Shown piece after piece: positions 8,381 through 18,415 of a DNA stretch of 64,000 nt. Position 1 is the stretch's first letter; every line of letters starts with the position of its first letter. This stretch comes from an uncultured Lachnospiraceae bacterium (lineage in GTDB: Bacteria > Bacillota > Clostridia > Lachnospirales > Lachnospiraceae): assembly GCA_910587295.1 (NCBI GenBank), contig CAJULP010000065.1, positions 1 through 64,000 of the forward strand, in the 5' to 3' direction. The notes under the pieces were generated by a model that saw nothing but the letters and a program-made list of their open reading frames with translations, searched no databases and had not been told where the DNA came from. The position numbers and the translations under genes are program-made.

Positions 8381-8415
8381 CGCCATTCTCCTTTTCAAAA
8401 TCCATTTTCATATTT

Positions 8416-9543
8416 TTATTTGATCTTACAACCGCCAACATAGACTTCCTGCAGATCCAGCCCGGGCGTTGCCACCAAAAGGTCCGCCAAAAGCCCCGGT
8501 GCAATCGCACCGATCCGGTCTTCCAGGCCCATTGCCTTTGCCGGGCAGATGGTAGCCGCCGCAATTGCCGCTTCCACCGGTACCCCAAAGGAAACCACGT
8601 TCCGGCATTCCTCAAACACATTGCTGACAGAACAGGCTAAGGTGCCGTCCGCTAAGGCTGCCCGGCTGCCCTTCACATGGACATCAAGACCTCCTAAGCT
8701 GTATACACCGTCCTTAAGCCCTGCTGCGCTTAAAGAATCCGACACGATACAAAGTTTCCGCGCATCCGCCGCAAAAGCAGAGCGGATCACCGATTCGTGC
8801 ACATGGATGCCGTCGCAGATCAATTCCGCCCACACATCCCGGTCATGCACCATGCCGATCACCCCCGGCTCTCTATGATGTAAGCCATTCATGGCATTAT
8901 ATAAGTGCGTCACATGGTCCGCCCCGGCATCCACCGCTTCATTTGCCCGCACATAGGTTGCGCTGGTATGCGCTATGGAGATCTTCTTTTTCCCATGGAA
9001 ATACCTGATAAATTCCATGGCTCCCTCTAAATTGGGATCCACATCCACCAGCAGGATATGGCCGCCCGCACACCCGTCCAGTTCTTCAAAAAAAGCAATA
9101 TCCGGCTTTTTTAAATACTGCGGGTCATGGCATCCCTTCTTGTCCGGTCCTAAAAAAGGGCCTTCCATATTGATTCCCCAGATCCTGGCCCCTTCCGCCT
9201 TTGCCTCGATCGCAGTACGGATCCGCCGCATCATCTGCCTGCTGTATTCTTCTTCCATAGTCATGGTAGTGGCAAGCAGGGACGTTACCCCGCATTCCGC
9301 ATAGGAACGCCGGATACGGATCAGTTCTTCCGATGGTGCGTCCGAAAAGTCCGCCCCGGCCCTTCCATGGGTATGGACATCAAAAAATCCCGGCAGCAGC
9401 CATTTTCCTTCGATGCTGATCACTTCTTCCTTGTCGTTTGGCATTAGATCCTCTGCAATCTCTGTAATTTTATCCCCACGGATCCGCACATCCATACGCC
9501 GCAGCGCCCCGTCTATAAATGCTGATCCTTTTTGAAAAAGCAT
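8416..9543 (-). CDS. nagA: N-acetylglucosamine-6-phosphate deacetylase
   Basis: 375 residues. Removes acetate from GlcNAc-6-phosphate to give glucosamine-6-phosphate. Amidohydrolase barrel: metal-binding HTHGRAGADFSD, ligand glutamate in NMEGPFLGPDKKGCHD, histidines in IAHTSATY and THLYNAM, and the catalytic aspartate in CIVSDSLSAAG. The family's usual length is about 380. Start 9543 follows AGGAGG by 6 bp; an upstream in-frame ATG at 9603 lies in the GH2 stop region without such a site. It follows the GH2 gene by 23 bp. Together with the hexosaminidase it shows that GlcNAc is one product handled by this operon. No nagB is in the window. Confidence 0.92.
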   Translation of the reverse strand: MLFQKGSAFIDGALRRMDVRIRGDKITEIAEDLMPNDKEEVISIEGKWLLPGFFDVHTHGRAGADFSDAPSEELIRIRRSYAECGVTSLLATTMTMEEEYSRQMMRRIRTAIEAKAEGARIWGINMEGPFLGPDKKGCHDPQYLKKPDIAFFEELDGCAGGHILLVDVDPNLEGAMEFIRYFHGKKKISIAHTSATYVRANEAVDAGADHVTHLYNAMNGLHHREPGVIGMVHDRDVWAELICDGIHVHESVIRSAFAADARKLCIVSDSLSAAGLKDGVYSLGGLDVHVKGSRAALADGTLACSVSNVFEECRNVVSFGVPVEAAIAAATICPAKAMGLEDRIGAIAPGLLADLLVATPGLDLQEVYVGGCKIK

Positions 9544-9566
9544 CTCTCCGTCCTCCTTTTTGCCTT

Positions 9567-12128
9567 TTATTTCCATTCTATGATCTTTTCTCTTGTATTC
9601 CAAGAGCTTATCCTTATTTTTTTCTTATCGGCACAATTCTTTTCCACTAAAACACTCTGTTTCTCGCCCGGAAGAAGGTACAAATAGTTCTGTCCAAAAT
9701 ACACATACCCCTCTTCCTTTGTCTCTTCGGCATCTTCCATCCATACGCCGGCTGCCACGTACGGGCCTTTGTTTTCCAAAACCAGCCGGGCTTTTTCCTC
9801 TGGATCTTCTATAACAAGGGAAGCCTCCACCTGCGTCTTCCCTAAAGCAAGCAGCTCCGCCAGCGTGGTCTTGGTAAAAAGATACCGGTTTTCGGCAAGC
9901 ACGGCATCGCCTTTCCCTAAAGCCGTCAGCACCAGATAAAAGACCCCATCCGCAATCTGGTCCGTGGAACAGGAAATATTGCCCACACGGACACTCTTTT
10001 CGCTGTCCACGCCCGGGAATTTCCCAAAGTCCGCTTTTTCTCCAAGCATCCCGTTCTGGCTGTATATTTCCGCCCGGATCCGACAGGGCACGATCCCTTC
10101 ACTGCTTTGCCAGTAAATATCCGCTGCCAGCTCTTTTTCATCCTTAAGGCTCTGGGTTTTAAACCCCGCGCTTACCGCATTGGGGGAATAAGCTTTTTTC
10201 ACCCCATAATAAGCGGGCTTGGGCGCCGCGTAATAATCCACGCTGCAGGTACAGGTGTTGTTCGGGAACGGTTCATTAAATTGCCATGGAAAGGTGCCGC
10301 TGCAGGTAAGCGCCCGCCGCCTGTTGGCTTCCACGGCATATTTTAACCCTTCATACTGCATGAACTGACTGCCCCGCACCGCATCTTCTATATTGGTCAG
10401 TTTGTCTTCAAAACATTCCTGCATCAGGATAAAATTATTCCACCAGGATCCCCTGTGGAAATAGTATTCATTATCCCTGCTTGGCGGCCAGAGATGTTCC
10501 GGCGACATATTTTGATATAGCGCGTCAATATTGGTCATCCCCTCCACGCCAAACTCGCTGGAAAGAAGGGAAGTTCCCGCATTGTACAGGGTATACTGTG
10601 CGGTCAATCCCTGATGCTCCCAAGGTCCGTGGACATCGTGTAAGCCCAAAGGGTCTTTTTCGATATTTTCCAGTGTGTTGTTAAACATCCTGCCTGTAGG
10701 CGAAGACTCCAGGAAATAACGGGAAGGATCATATTTTTTCACCTGTTCCCCTAAAATCCGGATCACCGGCTCTTTCATATTGATCATCTCGTTATTCGAG
10801 CCGGAAAGCTCGTTCCCGCCACCCCACAACGCCAAAGAAGGATGGTGTTTTTTGCGTGGAATAATCACGGCCGCTTCCCGCTCCATCAGCTTAAGAAAAT
10901 CAGGGTCCGAAGACGGTTCATTTTCAATACCGGAACTGGACTGGATAAATTCCTGCCAAATCAATATGCCGTTTTCGTCACAAAAATCATAAAAATCTTC
11001 CCGCTCCACAAGGCCCCCTCCCCAGACGCGCAGGCAGTTCACATGGGCATCCTTAACAAGACGCAAAAGCCTTTGCAGCTTACCTGTCCGGCGTACCCCA
11101 TACATAGCGTCAATGGGCACCCAGTTATACCCTTTCATGTAGATCCTGCGGCCATTGACGCAGGCCGTATAGGGGCGGGCCGTTTCATCCGGTGTTTCAT
11201 TTTTGACAAAGGTAAGGCTACGGATGCCAAAACGTACTTTTTTCTCATCTGATGCTTCTTGGTCATTTTCCGTCTCGTAAACGGACAGCCGCAGTTCATA
11301 TAGCGGCTGGCTTCCATAGCCGTTTGGCCACCATAGATTTGGATCTTCCACTTCAAATTCAAATTCGGCGCTTCCGTTTTCCGCAAATTCCCGCTGATCT
11401 GCCAGACACACGCCGTCCATACTGACCATAGCTTCGATCAGGATTCGCTGCCTGTCGAAAGGCAGATCTTCCACGGGGGCCTTAACCCGTACCACCGCTT
11501 TTTGGTGGTCATCTGAAAGTTCCGTCTCCAGATCAATCTGCCCCAAAAGCGTTCCTTTCGTGATCTTAAGGTAAACATCATCCCAAATCCCCAAATGTAT
11601 CATTCGGGGACAGAAATCCCACCAATAAGTCATCCGGCTTTTATGGGTCTTTACGTATCTGGTCTTGGAAACCTGGGGCTGTTCGTCCGGCGCTTTCTCC
11701 AAAACCACCGAAAGCAGGTTTTTCTCACCTGTCCGTACCAGTTTTGTGACGTCAAAAGAAACCGGGGTATACATGCTGTGATGTTCTCCTAAATATTGAT
11801 CGTTTAAGTAAAACTTTGCGTCATAGTCCACGCCTTCAAAGCACAATCTGACTTTTTTTTGTTCCAGGGATTCTTCTACCACAAATTCTTTCCGGTAGAC
11901 CCAGGTACGCTCCGGCACCCATTCCGCAAGCAGGCTGTTCTTCTCAAAATGAGGATCCGGTATCTGGCCGCAGCGGAGCATATCGTCCGTAACGGATCCG
12001 GGTACCTGGGCCGGTTTCCAAAAGCGCACGTCCCTGGTTTCCCGCTTTTCACTGTTCCGCCAGATCCAATCCTCCCCCAGAAAGTCTTTTATTTTCCAGT
12101 CATTTCCGTTTAAACTTATTTTTCCCAT
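9567..12128 (-). CDS. GH2 beta-mannosidase (first copy)
   Basis: 853 residues, intracellular (no signal peptide). Layout as in bacterial GH2 beta-mannosidases: N-terminal jelly roll (about 1-190, ending YWWDFCPRMIHLGIWDDVYL), an Ig-like domain, a TIM barrel (about 310-620) and C-terminal beta domains. Acid/base is E440 in LWGGGNELSG and the nucleophile E525 in LLSSEFGVEG. VWGGGLVEREDFYDFCDENG and the later CTCSVDYYAAPKPAYYGVKK are also typical of the beta-mannosidase branch. The expected reaction is release of beta-1,4-mannose, as from the core Man-beta-1,4-GlcNAc of N-glycans. One base separates it from the MATE stop codon. Confidence 0.88.
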   Translation of the reverse strand: MGKISLNGNDWKIKDFLGEDWIWRNSEKRETRDVRFWKPAQVPGSVTDDMLRCGQIPDPHFEKNSLLAEWVPERTWVYRKEFVVEESLEQKKVRLCFEGVDYDAKFYLNDQYLGEHHSMYTPVSFDVTKLVRTGEKNLLSVVLEKAPDEQPQVSKTRYVKTHKSRMTYWWDFCPRMIHLGIWDDVYLKITKGTLLGQIDLETELSDDHQKAVVRVKAPVEDLPFDRQRILIEAMVSMDGVCLADQREFAENGSAEFEFEVEDPNLWWPNGYGSQPLYELRLSVYETENDQEASDEKKVRFGIRSLTFVKNETPDETARPYTACVNGRRIYMKGYNWVPIDAMYGVRRTGKLQRLLRLVKDAHVNCLRVWGGGLVEREDFYDFCDENGILIWQEFIQSSSGIENEPSSDPDFLKLMEREAAVIIPRKKHHPSLALWGGGNELSGSNNEMINMKEPVIRILGEQVKKYDPSRYFLESSPTGRMFNNTLENIEKDPLGLHDVHGPWEHQGLTAQYTLYNAGTSLLSSEFGVEGMTNIDALYQNMSPEHLWPPSRDNEYYFHRGSWWNNFILMQECFEDKLTNIEDAVRGSQFMQYEGLKYAVEANRRRALTCSGTFPWQFNEPFPNNTCTCSVDYYAAPKPAYYGVKKAYSPNAVSAGFKTQSLKDEKELAADIYWQSSEGIVPCRIRAEIYSQNGMLGEKADFGKFPGVDSEKSVRVGNISCSTDQIADGVFYLVLTALGKGDAVLAENRYLFTKTTLAELLALGKTQVEASLVIEDPEEKARLVLENKGPYVAAGVWMEDAEETKEEGYVYFGQNYLYLLPGEKQSVLVEKNCADKKKIRISSWNTREKIIEWK

Positions 12129-12129
12129 T

Positions 12130-13494
12130 TCAGATTTTCCCTTCTATTCCCTTTTTCAGCCATTTCCCGCTTTTGACACGCCAGATAAAGAAGAAAGAAC
12201 GCACCACCCAGTCCACCGCCATGGCGGCCCAGATTCCCATAAGCCCCATCTGAAAACCCCTGACAAACAAATAGCTGCAGCCAATCCGAAAGACCCACAT
12301 ACAGCCAATGGATACCCACATGGTAAAATTGGCGTCCATGGCGGCCCTAAGGGCGTTTGGCAGCGCAAACCCGGTAGGCCAGAACAGCATTGCGCAGACA
12401 GAATGAAAAATGATCACCTTCCCTGCCAGCAAAAGCACATCCTCCGACACCTGATAAAGGCCCGCAATCTGTGGCGCCAACCAAATAATGGCTGAATTTA
12501 ATATCACCATAAACAAATAAGCGTATCCCATCAGTTTTTTTATGTAAGCCTTGGCCTGTTCTTTTTCGTCCGCCCCCAAAGCCTGCCCTACCACCGTGAT
12601 CATGGCAATGCCCATGGCAGAAGCCGGGATCACCGCCACACCGGCCACCACACCGGCAATGGCATTGGCGGCAATTGCCGTCGTTCCAAGTCCAGCGATG
12701 AGACTCTGGACCAGGATCTTTCCAATTTGAAAAATACAGTTATCCATACCGGTAGGTACACCGATCTCCAGGATCTTTTTGATCACATTCCACTTAAGCG
12801 GCTGGAATACGGGCCTGCCATAGTGAAGCTGCCGCTCCGGCTTTGACATGATCCGAAACAGGAAAAAGGCCCCGAACATCCTGGAAATAAGCGTGGAAAA
12901 CGCAACGCCATACACTCCGGCATGAAATCCCAGGATCAGAACAGCGTTCCCCACGATATTAAACACATTCATCCAAATAGAGATCTTCATCGTGGTACGG
13001 GAATCTCCCATTGCCCGGCTCAGGGCCGCACTGGCATTATAGATTCCTAAAAACGGGTAGGAAACTGCGGTAATGTAAAAATAAGCCACGGCATTTTTCA
13101 TCACCTCGTCTTCCACACTGCCAAAGATTGCTTTTAACAGCCACCTGTTGGACAAAACGGCAAAGGCCATGATGATAACGGCAATTCCCGTAACAAGAAG
13201 CAATAGCTGGTTGGCGCATTTGACCGCTTCTTCTTCCTTCTTTTCCCCCAGCCGGTGTGCCGCCACCACCGCACCGCCGGTTGAGAGGGATGCGAAAGCA
13301 TTGATCAAAAGGATGGCAATGGAATCCACCAAAGATACCCCGGATACCGCCGCCTCCCCCGCGCTGGATACCATAATGGAATCTGCCATCCCTACGGTGA
13401 TCCCTAACATCTGCTCTAACACCAGGGGAATGACCAGCGCAGCCAATGCTTTTCCTGTAAAAATCGTTTTGTTTTTCTTATGCGGCTCTTCCAT
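12130..13494 (-). CDS. MATE-family efflux transporter
   Basis: 454 residues with twelve predicted membrane helices in two homologous halves. The first half opens with LAALVIPLVLEQMLGITVGM, ADSIMVSSAGEAAVSGVSLV and ends near residue 220; the second opens around VPTGMDNCIFQIGKIL. This pattern is typical of NorM/DinF-type exporters driven by Na+ or H+. Its ATG overlaps the TGA of the preceding GH38 gene (ATGA at 13491-13494), so translation is coupled to a glycosidase. A transporter of this class inside a glycan operon is unusual; it may export a glycoside aglycone or a toxic by-product, but that is inference. Confidence 0.9.
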   Translation of the reverse strand: MEEPHKKNKTIFTGKALAALVIPLVLEQMLGITVGMADSIMVSSAGEAAVSGVSLVDSIAILLINAFASLSTGGAVVAAHRLGEKKEEEAVKCANQLLLLVTGIAVIIMAFAVLSNRWLLKAIFGSVEDEVMKNAVAYFYITAVSYPFLGIYNASAALSRAMGDSRTTMKISIWMNVFNIVGNAVLILGFHAGVYGVAFSTLISRMFGAFFLFRIMSKPERQLHYGRPVFQPLKWNVIKKILEIGVPTGMDNCIFQIGKILVQSLIAGLGTTAIAANAIAGVVAGVAVIPASAMGIAMITVVGQALGADEKEQAKAYIKKLMGYAYLFMVILNSAIIWLAPQIAGLYQVSEDVLLLAGKVIIFHSVCAMLFWPTGFALPNALRAAMDANFTMWVSIGCMWVFRIGCSYLFVRGFQMGLMGIWAAMAVDWVVRSFFFIWRVKSGKWLKKGIEGKI

Positions 13495-15920
13495 CAGCCG
13501 ATTCCTCCGATTTGGCGTTCTAGTAAATCACATTCCGTAAATCCTTCTTTGGTCCACTTTGCGGTTTTGATCTGCCAAGGCGAAAGCAGGATCTGGCATT
13601 CGTCATTTTGATACCAAATCCGGACACTGCCGCCTTTCCCTTCGGTCTCAAATACCCGCAGGACAAAACTCCCCGGTTCCGCTAAACTTTCTTTCAGACA
13701 GGACACCACCGCATTTTCCGTAACGGTCTTAAGCGCAGCCCCATGGCTCTCAAACCGCATCCCCTGGTGTGCGGAATCCCCCAAATACTCCACCGGCATA
13801 TGCAGAAGGTCCGCTTCCTGAAACAGCCGCATTTTAGGCATGGCCTTTTCATGGGGAATCAGCCTGCATTCATAATCCCATACGCCCTGATCCATGTAAG
13901 CATAATCTAAGTCTTCCTCCAAAGGGCCGCCGCCGCCCCTGGCGTGGACCGCGCTTCTTGCCAGAATCAGGCGGTATTCATTTCCAATCTGCATACAGCC
14001 GTAAACACTGTCATTTAAGACCGCAAGGCCGCTGCCGTTCTCTTTTACCAGATCCGCAAACCGATGCTGGTAATACTCCGGATTTTCCCCCTTACAGTCG
14101 ATCTTCTGTTCCGCAAGAAATGCGGTTTCCGTAAAGACCGAAGGTGTTTTTTCTGCCACCGGAAGACACAAAGCGATCAAACGGTGCTTTTTGGTATTTT
14201 CAAGCCGCAGGCTCATCTTAAGGACATCACTGTCTTTTTCGATGATATAGTCAATCCGAAGTTCCGTCTCCCCATCCCTTAAAAAGACCCGGAGCACGGC
14301 ACGGAGCGCATTGTCTTCTATCATGCGGCTTCTCGTTACCTGAAACTGTCCTTTTTCTTCCCCGCAAAATATGGTTTCTCCCCATGCCCCTCTGTCGTCA
14401 TAAAAGATCTTCACTGCCGCGCCGGGGGAAAGCATCTCTTTCCCGGCTTTTTTTAAGGAAGAAGGAAGCCCCGTCTTTTCATCAAGCAAAAGACGGATCA
14501 CGCCGTTATCCATAGAAAGCAGATCGGCCTTAATGGCAGGGGGTGCGCTTTCGTCGTTAGGGCCTTCCCCCAATACCCGGTAGACCGCAAAACCGTAAGC
14601 AGGAACTTTCGCCTGAAACAGGATGGTCTTTCGGCTCTCCGGAGCGGAATTGTGGTACCAGGATTCGCAGGCATAGATTTCCGCCCCATAGGGATCCCTT
14701 AACCGCAACGGTTTTTTCGTTGCTCTTGGCACATACACTTCCGCCTCAAACACGCCGTCAAACTCTGCGGAAGTGGGATTTACCAAAAGAAGCGGGCCTC
14801 CGTCTCCCCTTGTGTCTATCCCGTTGGCGATCGCCTGGACTCCGTTGTGGATCACTTCTTCCCCTATGGCAGCGCTGGCTCCAAACTCTCTGACAGCCGC
14901 ATTCCTGGCCGTCTCAATGCTGGTTCCTGCCAGAATATCATGAAACTGGCAAAACAACGTCCTCTTCCAGGCTTCTTCCAGTTTTTGGGCCGGATAACGG
15001 TAACTGGTTACGCCCATAAGAGACGCCATCATGGCAACGGCTTCCGCCTTAAGGAGCGTCCATTCCGCCTTCCGGTTCCCGGCCTTGATCCCCCGGTCTG
15101 AACTGTAGCAGCCAAAATAAATCCGGCCAAGCTCCCCCGTCACCGTGGGGAGCTTATCTTCCTCGATACGCTCATAAAAATCACCCATGGTTGCAAAATC
15201 AAGGGTATCTGCGCCCCGCTCAGTGCGAAGCTCATACAGTGCCCGGATATTTTCAATGGTAGGGCCGCCGCCGTGATTGCCTACGCCATAAAAGACTGCC
15301 ATTTTATCATAGCCGATCTCTGAAAGCCCTTCCGCGCTCTCTTTTATGTTAAATTCCATCGTCGGGCGGGTCCATGCCATATATTCCCCGCCGGTGCGCT
15401 CCGTAGGGATTCTACTCCCATCGGCCGCCTGCCAGTTAAACAGACAGGGAAGCTTCACACAGTTTTTGGCAGGCCTTGACACGGTGTTGGAACGCAGTCC
15501 GCAGCCTGCAAAAATGGCCGGAAGATTTGACCCATGTCCGAAACTGTCAGGGTTAAAGCCTTCCGTCACTTCCCTGCCAAACTCTCTTTGCACAAAGTCT
15601 TTCCCGTAAAGGAACTGTCGGATGAGGGCTTCTCCGGAAGGCAGGTTGCAGTCCGGCTCGATCCACATCCCGCCGGCGATCTCCCACCGCCCTTCTTCCA
15701 CCCGCTCTTTGATCTTTTCAAACTGCTCCGGACAGTTTTCCTTAAGCCATGCCAAAAACGCAATACTGGTCTGGGTAAACTTAAAATCCGGAAATTCTTC
15801 CATCCTTGCCAGTGCGGAAGCAAAGGAAGATTTCACCTCCTGCATGCCTTCCGCCCGGTTCCAGAGCCAGACCGGGTCAATATGGGTGTATCCGATCATA
15901 AAAAAACGCTTTTTATCCAT
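13494..15920 (-). CDS. GH38 alpha-mannosidase
   Basis: About 808 residues, intracellular. Retaining, zinc-dependent alpha-mannosidase: metal-site H13/D15 in YTHIDPVWLW, nucleophile D125 in FNPDSFGHGSNLP, and CQFHDILAGTSIETAR, the conserved middle-domain motif. The GVGNHGGGPT loop is shared with the other short GH38 proteins here. C-terminal beta domains follow from about residue 480. The start at 15920 is preferred (GGAGG 9 bp upstream); it overlaps the preceding GH38 stop by 8 bp (ATGGATAA), so the pair is coupled. It ends in an ATGA overlap with MATE. Linkage specificity (alpha-1,2, 1,3 or 1,6, or another alpha-mannoside) cannot be read. Confidence 0.92.
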   Translation of the reverse strand: MDKKRFFMIGYTHIDPVWLWNRAEGMQEVKSSFASALARMEEFPDFKFTQTSIAFLAWLKENCPEQFEKIKERVEEGRWEIAGGMWIEPDCNLPSGEALIRQFLYGKDFVQREFGREVTEGFNPDSFGHGSNLPAIFAGCGLRSNTVSRPAKNCVKLPCLFNWQAADGSRIPTERTGGEYMAWTRPTMEFNIKESAEGLSEIGYDKMAVFYGVGNHGGGPTIENIRALYELRTERGADTLDFATMGDFYERIEEDKLPTVTGELGRIYFGCYSSDRGIKAGNRKAEWTLLKAEAVAMMASLMGVTSYRYPAQKLEEAWKRTLFCQFHDILAGTSIETARNAAVREFGASAAIGEEVIHNGVQAIANGIDTRGDGGPLLLVNPTSAEFDGVFEAEVYVPRATKKPLRLRDPYGAEIYACESWYHNSAPESRKTILFQAKVPAYGFAVYRVLGEGPNDESAPPAIKADLLSMDNGVIRLLLDEKTGLPSSLKKAGKEMLSPGAAVKIFYDDRGAWGETIFCGEEKGQFQVTRSRMIEDNALRAVLRVFLRDGETELRIDYIIEKDSDVLKMSLRLENTKKHRLIALCLPVAEKTPSVFTETAFLAEQKIDCKGENPEYYQHRFADLVKENGSGLAVLNDSVYGCMQIGNEYRLILARSAVHARGGGGPLEEDLDYAYMDQGVWDYECRLIPHEKAMPKMRLFQEADLLHMPVEYLGDSAHQGMRFESHGAALKTVTENAVVSCLKESLAEPGSFVLRVFETEGKGGSVRIWYQNDECQILLSPWQIKTAKWTKEGFTECDLLERQIGGIG

Positions 15921-18399
15921 CCGTCTCATCCTCCCATTCTAACAGGTTCACCCGCTTACATCCCTTTGCATCGATCCGCAATGTTAAAATCTCATACCCA
16001 TTGATCTTATAGGAATAATTGACGCCGTTTAAGGTGATTTCCCCTTTCGTCTTTAACCCTTCCGTCTCAAGCAGGCGCAGGATCAGACCATCCCCGTCTT
16101 CCGCCGCTTTCACGCACCCTGCTTCCACATTGGGCTGAGGGAGGACAAGGCCGCCCCATATACGCTCCGGCCTCTTACCCGGATGACAGTGATCCGTTGT
16201 ATATAGAATCGGCGTTGCGCAGCGTTCCGCCTGCCGGTAATACTCTCCTGCCTTTAACGCCTTAGCGTGAGGACGCAATAGAAAGGTAAATTCCTGCTTG
16301 CCAATGTCCGTGTATTCATATCCTTCCGACGGATTGTACCAGTCCACCCCGTTTCCCTGTGCGTAGATCCCGCTGCGGGCAAGGGGAAGGGAAACGGAAA
16401 CACTTCCCGTCTCCGGGTCTTTGTTCAACACGTAGGCATACTTTGCGTCATTTGCAACACAAAGCCCGGCTCCCTCTTCCGTCACATCCAAAAACCGCTG
16501 CATACAGCCTTCTTTTCCGAAATATGCTTCATCCCGATATATCCCGTAGGCGCTTTCTCTGAAAACCCGGGTATGGCTTTGGGTAAGAGGGAACTCCATC
16601 AAAAGCTGATGCCACTCCCGGTCAAAAAATAAATGGTTCCTTACCTCAATCTCCGAAGCATTGTGATACAAAATATAGTCCTGCTTTAATACGCTGCCAT
16701 AAAAACGGTAACTTGCGCGTACCACTTTTCTATGGCTGCCCTCTTCCACAAGCTGTAAAGACTCGAAGGAAAGCTTTTCCCCGGAATCTTCAAAGGGCCT
16801 TCCCTGTATCCCGCCCCAGGCATCCCGCTCATCCTTCCAGACGGGGAAAGATACCGGTGCGCTTAAAGCTTCGTAAGAGGTCTCCTTCTCATACAGGGAG
16901 CATAAATATCCTTCCTTGTTAAACACTGCGCAAAGCTTTTCATTTTCTAACACCACCGGATCCTGATTTTCTGCCCCTGCACCCAAAAGCCATGAACCGC
17001 CACTTTCCCTGCTGTCATCACACAAAGAGCTCTCCCCGATCAAAGTACGATAGATGGCAAAACCATAAGCCGGGATCTTTGCGTCAAATACGATCCCCCG
17101 TCTGCCGCCAATATTATAATTACGCACCTTTGCCTGTGTATGTACCCTCTGGTACGGGATTTCACTTCCATCCGGATCCAAAAGAGTCAGTCCGTCCTTA
17201 CAAAACCAGTTCAGTTCTATGTCCACCGGGCCGTTCCAATCTTTCCCTGTGGGGTTAAACAATATCAACGGGAATCCTTCCCCTTGTGTGTCCATTTGAC
17301 TTAACATATGCTGGATGGATAAGACCCACAGCCGCTTTGCCTCAGCCTGGACCTTGGATAAGTGCATGATGGCTTCATCCCGCGCAGGCTTTATGGTAGT
17401 ACCCCCTAAAGTGTCGTGGAACTGATTAAATAACAGCGTCTTCCAGAGCATCATCTGCTCTTTCTTTAACGAAGCTCCGATTTCCCTTCCTGTAAACATC
17501 CGATCCATGGAGACCATTCCATCCATCTGGTTAAGGCGCTGCTCCGCCTTACGGTTATTTTTCTTTAACCTGCTGTCCATAAGATAACATCCCGTATTTA
17601 CCTTATCAAAGAAATCTTTCCGCACAGGAAGGGCTTTTAAGTCTTCTTCCGACAAACTGTCAAAAAACTCCCTGAAGCTCCCAAACGCAAGCGCTTTATC
17701 CGGCATCTCTTCCCGCAGCCGGTACACCGCCTCCACATTCTTTTTGGTAGGACCGCCGCCATGGTTTCCCACCCCAAAGCAGCATGCCATCTGGGAAAGC
17801 CCCTGCCTTTTCGCCGCCTCATCCGCCAAAGTGACTGCCTCTTTCGTCTGGTCATAAAACCAGGTGGTATATTCGCTTGGAAGGCTTATGGCGTTCACCC
17901 TGCTTCCGTCTGCGCTCTCCCAGACAAAGACAGGGGTATCTAACCTGGGGCGCATAAACACATACTCCTGCATCCCGCTTTTTTTCAAGATCTGCGGCAG
18001 TACAGGATTATGACCGAAGCTGTCCACGTTAGATCCGGTCCGTGCCGTTACCCCGAATTTTTCCTTTAAATACCGCTGGGCGTAAAGTCCCTGGCGCACA
18101 AAAGCTTCTCCTCCCGGCAGGATACAATCCGGCTCTAAGAACCATCCTCCCGTCAATTCCCACCGGCCTTCCTTTACGCGCTGCCGGATCTCCTCAAACA
18201 TTTGTGGGGCAATGGCTTCAATCCATTCCAAAAAAGCGCTGGAAGTAGAGGTAAATTTCATTTCCGGATATTCATTCAGCCTGTCTAAGGCAGACCGGAA
18301 TGTAGCCTTCACCTCCTGCATCCCCTCATCCCAATCCCAGAACCATACCGGGTCTATATGGGAATTTCCTATCATATAAAGGGTTCGTTCCTTCATCAT
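15913..18399 (-). CDS. GH38 alpha-mannosidase
   Basis: About 828 residues, intracellular. Metal site NSHIDPVWFWDWDEGMQEV at the N-terminus, nucleophile D126 in GSNVDSFGHNPVLPQIL, ACCFGVGNHGGGPTKKN and FNQFHDTLGGTTIKPARDEA are all intact. The ATG at 18399 lies 5 bp after GGGGG; ATG 18411 lies upstream of that site. It overlaps the next GH38 gene and begins 16 bp after the metallo-beta-lactamase-fold gene. It shares the overall plan with the neighbour downstream but differs throughout, so this is an old paralogy rather than a recent duplication. Probably acts on a different linkage of the same imported oligosaccharide. Confidence 0.92.
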   Translation of the reverse strand: MMKERTLYMIGNSHIDPVWFWDWDEGMQEVKATFRSALDRLNEYPEMKFTSTSSAFLEWIEAIAPQMFEEIRQRVKEGRWELTGGWFLEPDCILPGGEAFVRQGLYAQRYLKEKFGVTARTGSNVDSFGHNPVLPQILKKSGMQEYVFMRPRLDTPVFVWESADGSRVNAISLPSEYTTWFYDQTKEAVTLADEAAKRQGLSQMACCFGVGNHGGGPTKKNVEAVYRLREEMPDKALAFGSFREFFDSLSEEDLKALPVRKDFFDKVNTGCYLMDSRLKKNNRKAEQRLNQMDGMVSMDRMFTGREIGASLKKEQMMLWKTLLFNQFHDTLGGTTIKPARDEAIMHLSKVQAEAKRLWVLSIQHMLSQMDTQGEGFPLILFNPTGKDWNGPVDIELNWFCKDGLTLLDPDGSEIPYQRVHTQAKVRNYNIGGRRGIVFDAKIPAYGFAIYRTLIGESSLCDDSRESGGSWLLGAGAENQDPVVLENEKLCAVFNKEGYLCSLYEKETSYEALSAPVSFPVWKDERDAWGGIQGRPFEDSGEKLSFESLQLVEEGSHRKVVRASYRFYGSVLKQDYILYHNASEIEVRNHLFFDREWHQLLMEFPLTQSHTRVFRESAYGIYRDEAYFGKEGCMQRFLDVTEEGAGLCVANDAKYAYVLNKDPETGSVSVSLPLARSGIYAQGNGVDWYNPSEGYEYTDIGKQEFTFLLRPHAKALKAGEYYRQAERCATPILYTTDHCHPGKRPERIWGGLVLPQPNVEAGCVKAAEDGDGLILRLLETEGLKTKGEITLNGVNYSYKINGYEILTLRIDAKGCKRVNLLEWEDETDG

Positions 18400-18415
18400 C
18401 TTTTCCCCCATTTTT

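Noticed and set aside
12130..18399. Recent tandem duplication of GH38 genes
   Set aside because: The adjacent GH38 genes share motifs but not extended identity, so they are old paralogues, not an assembly artefact or recent copy.
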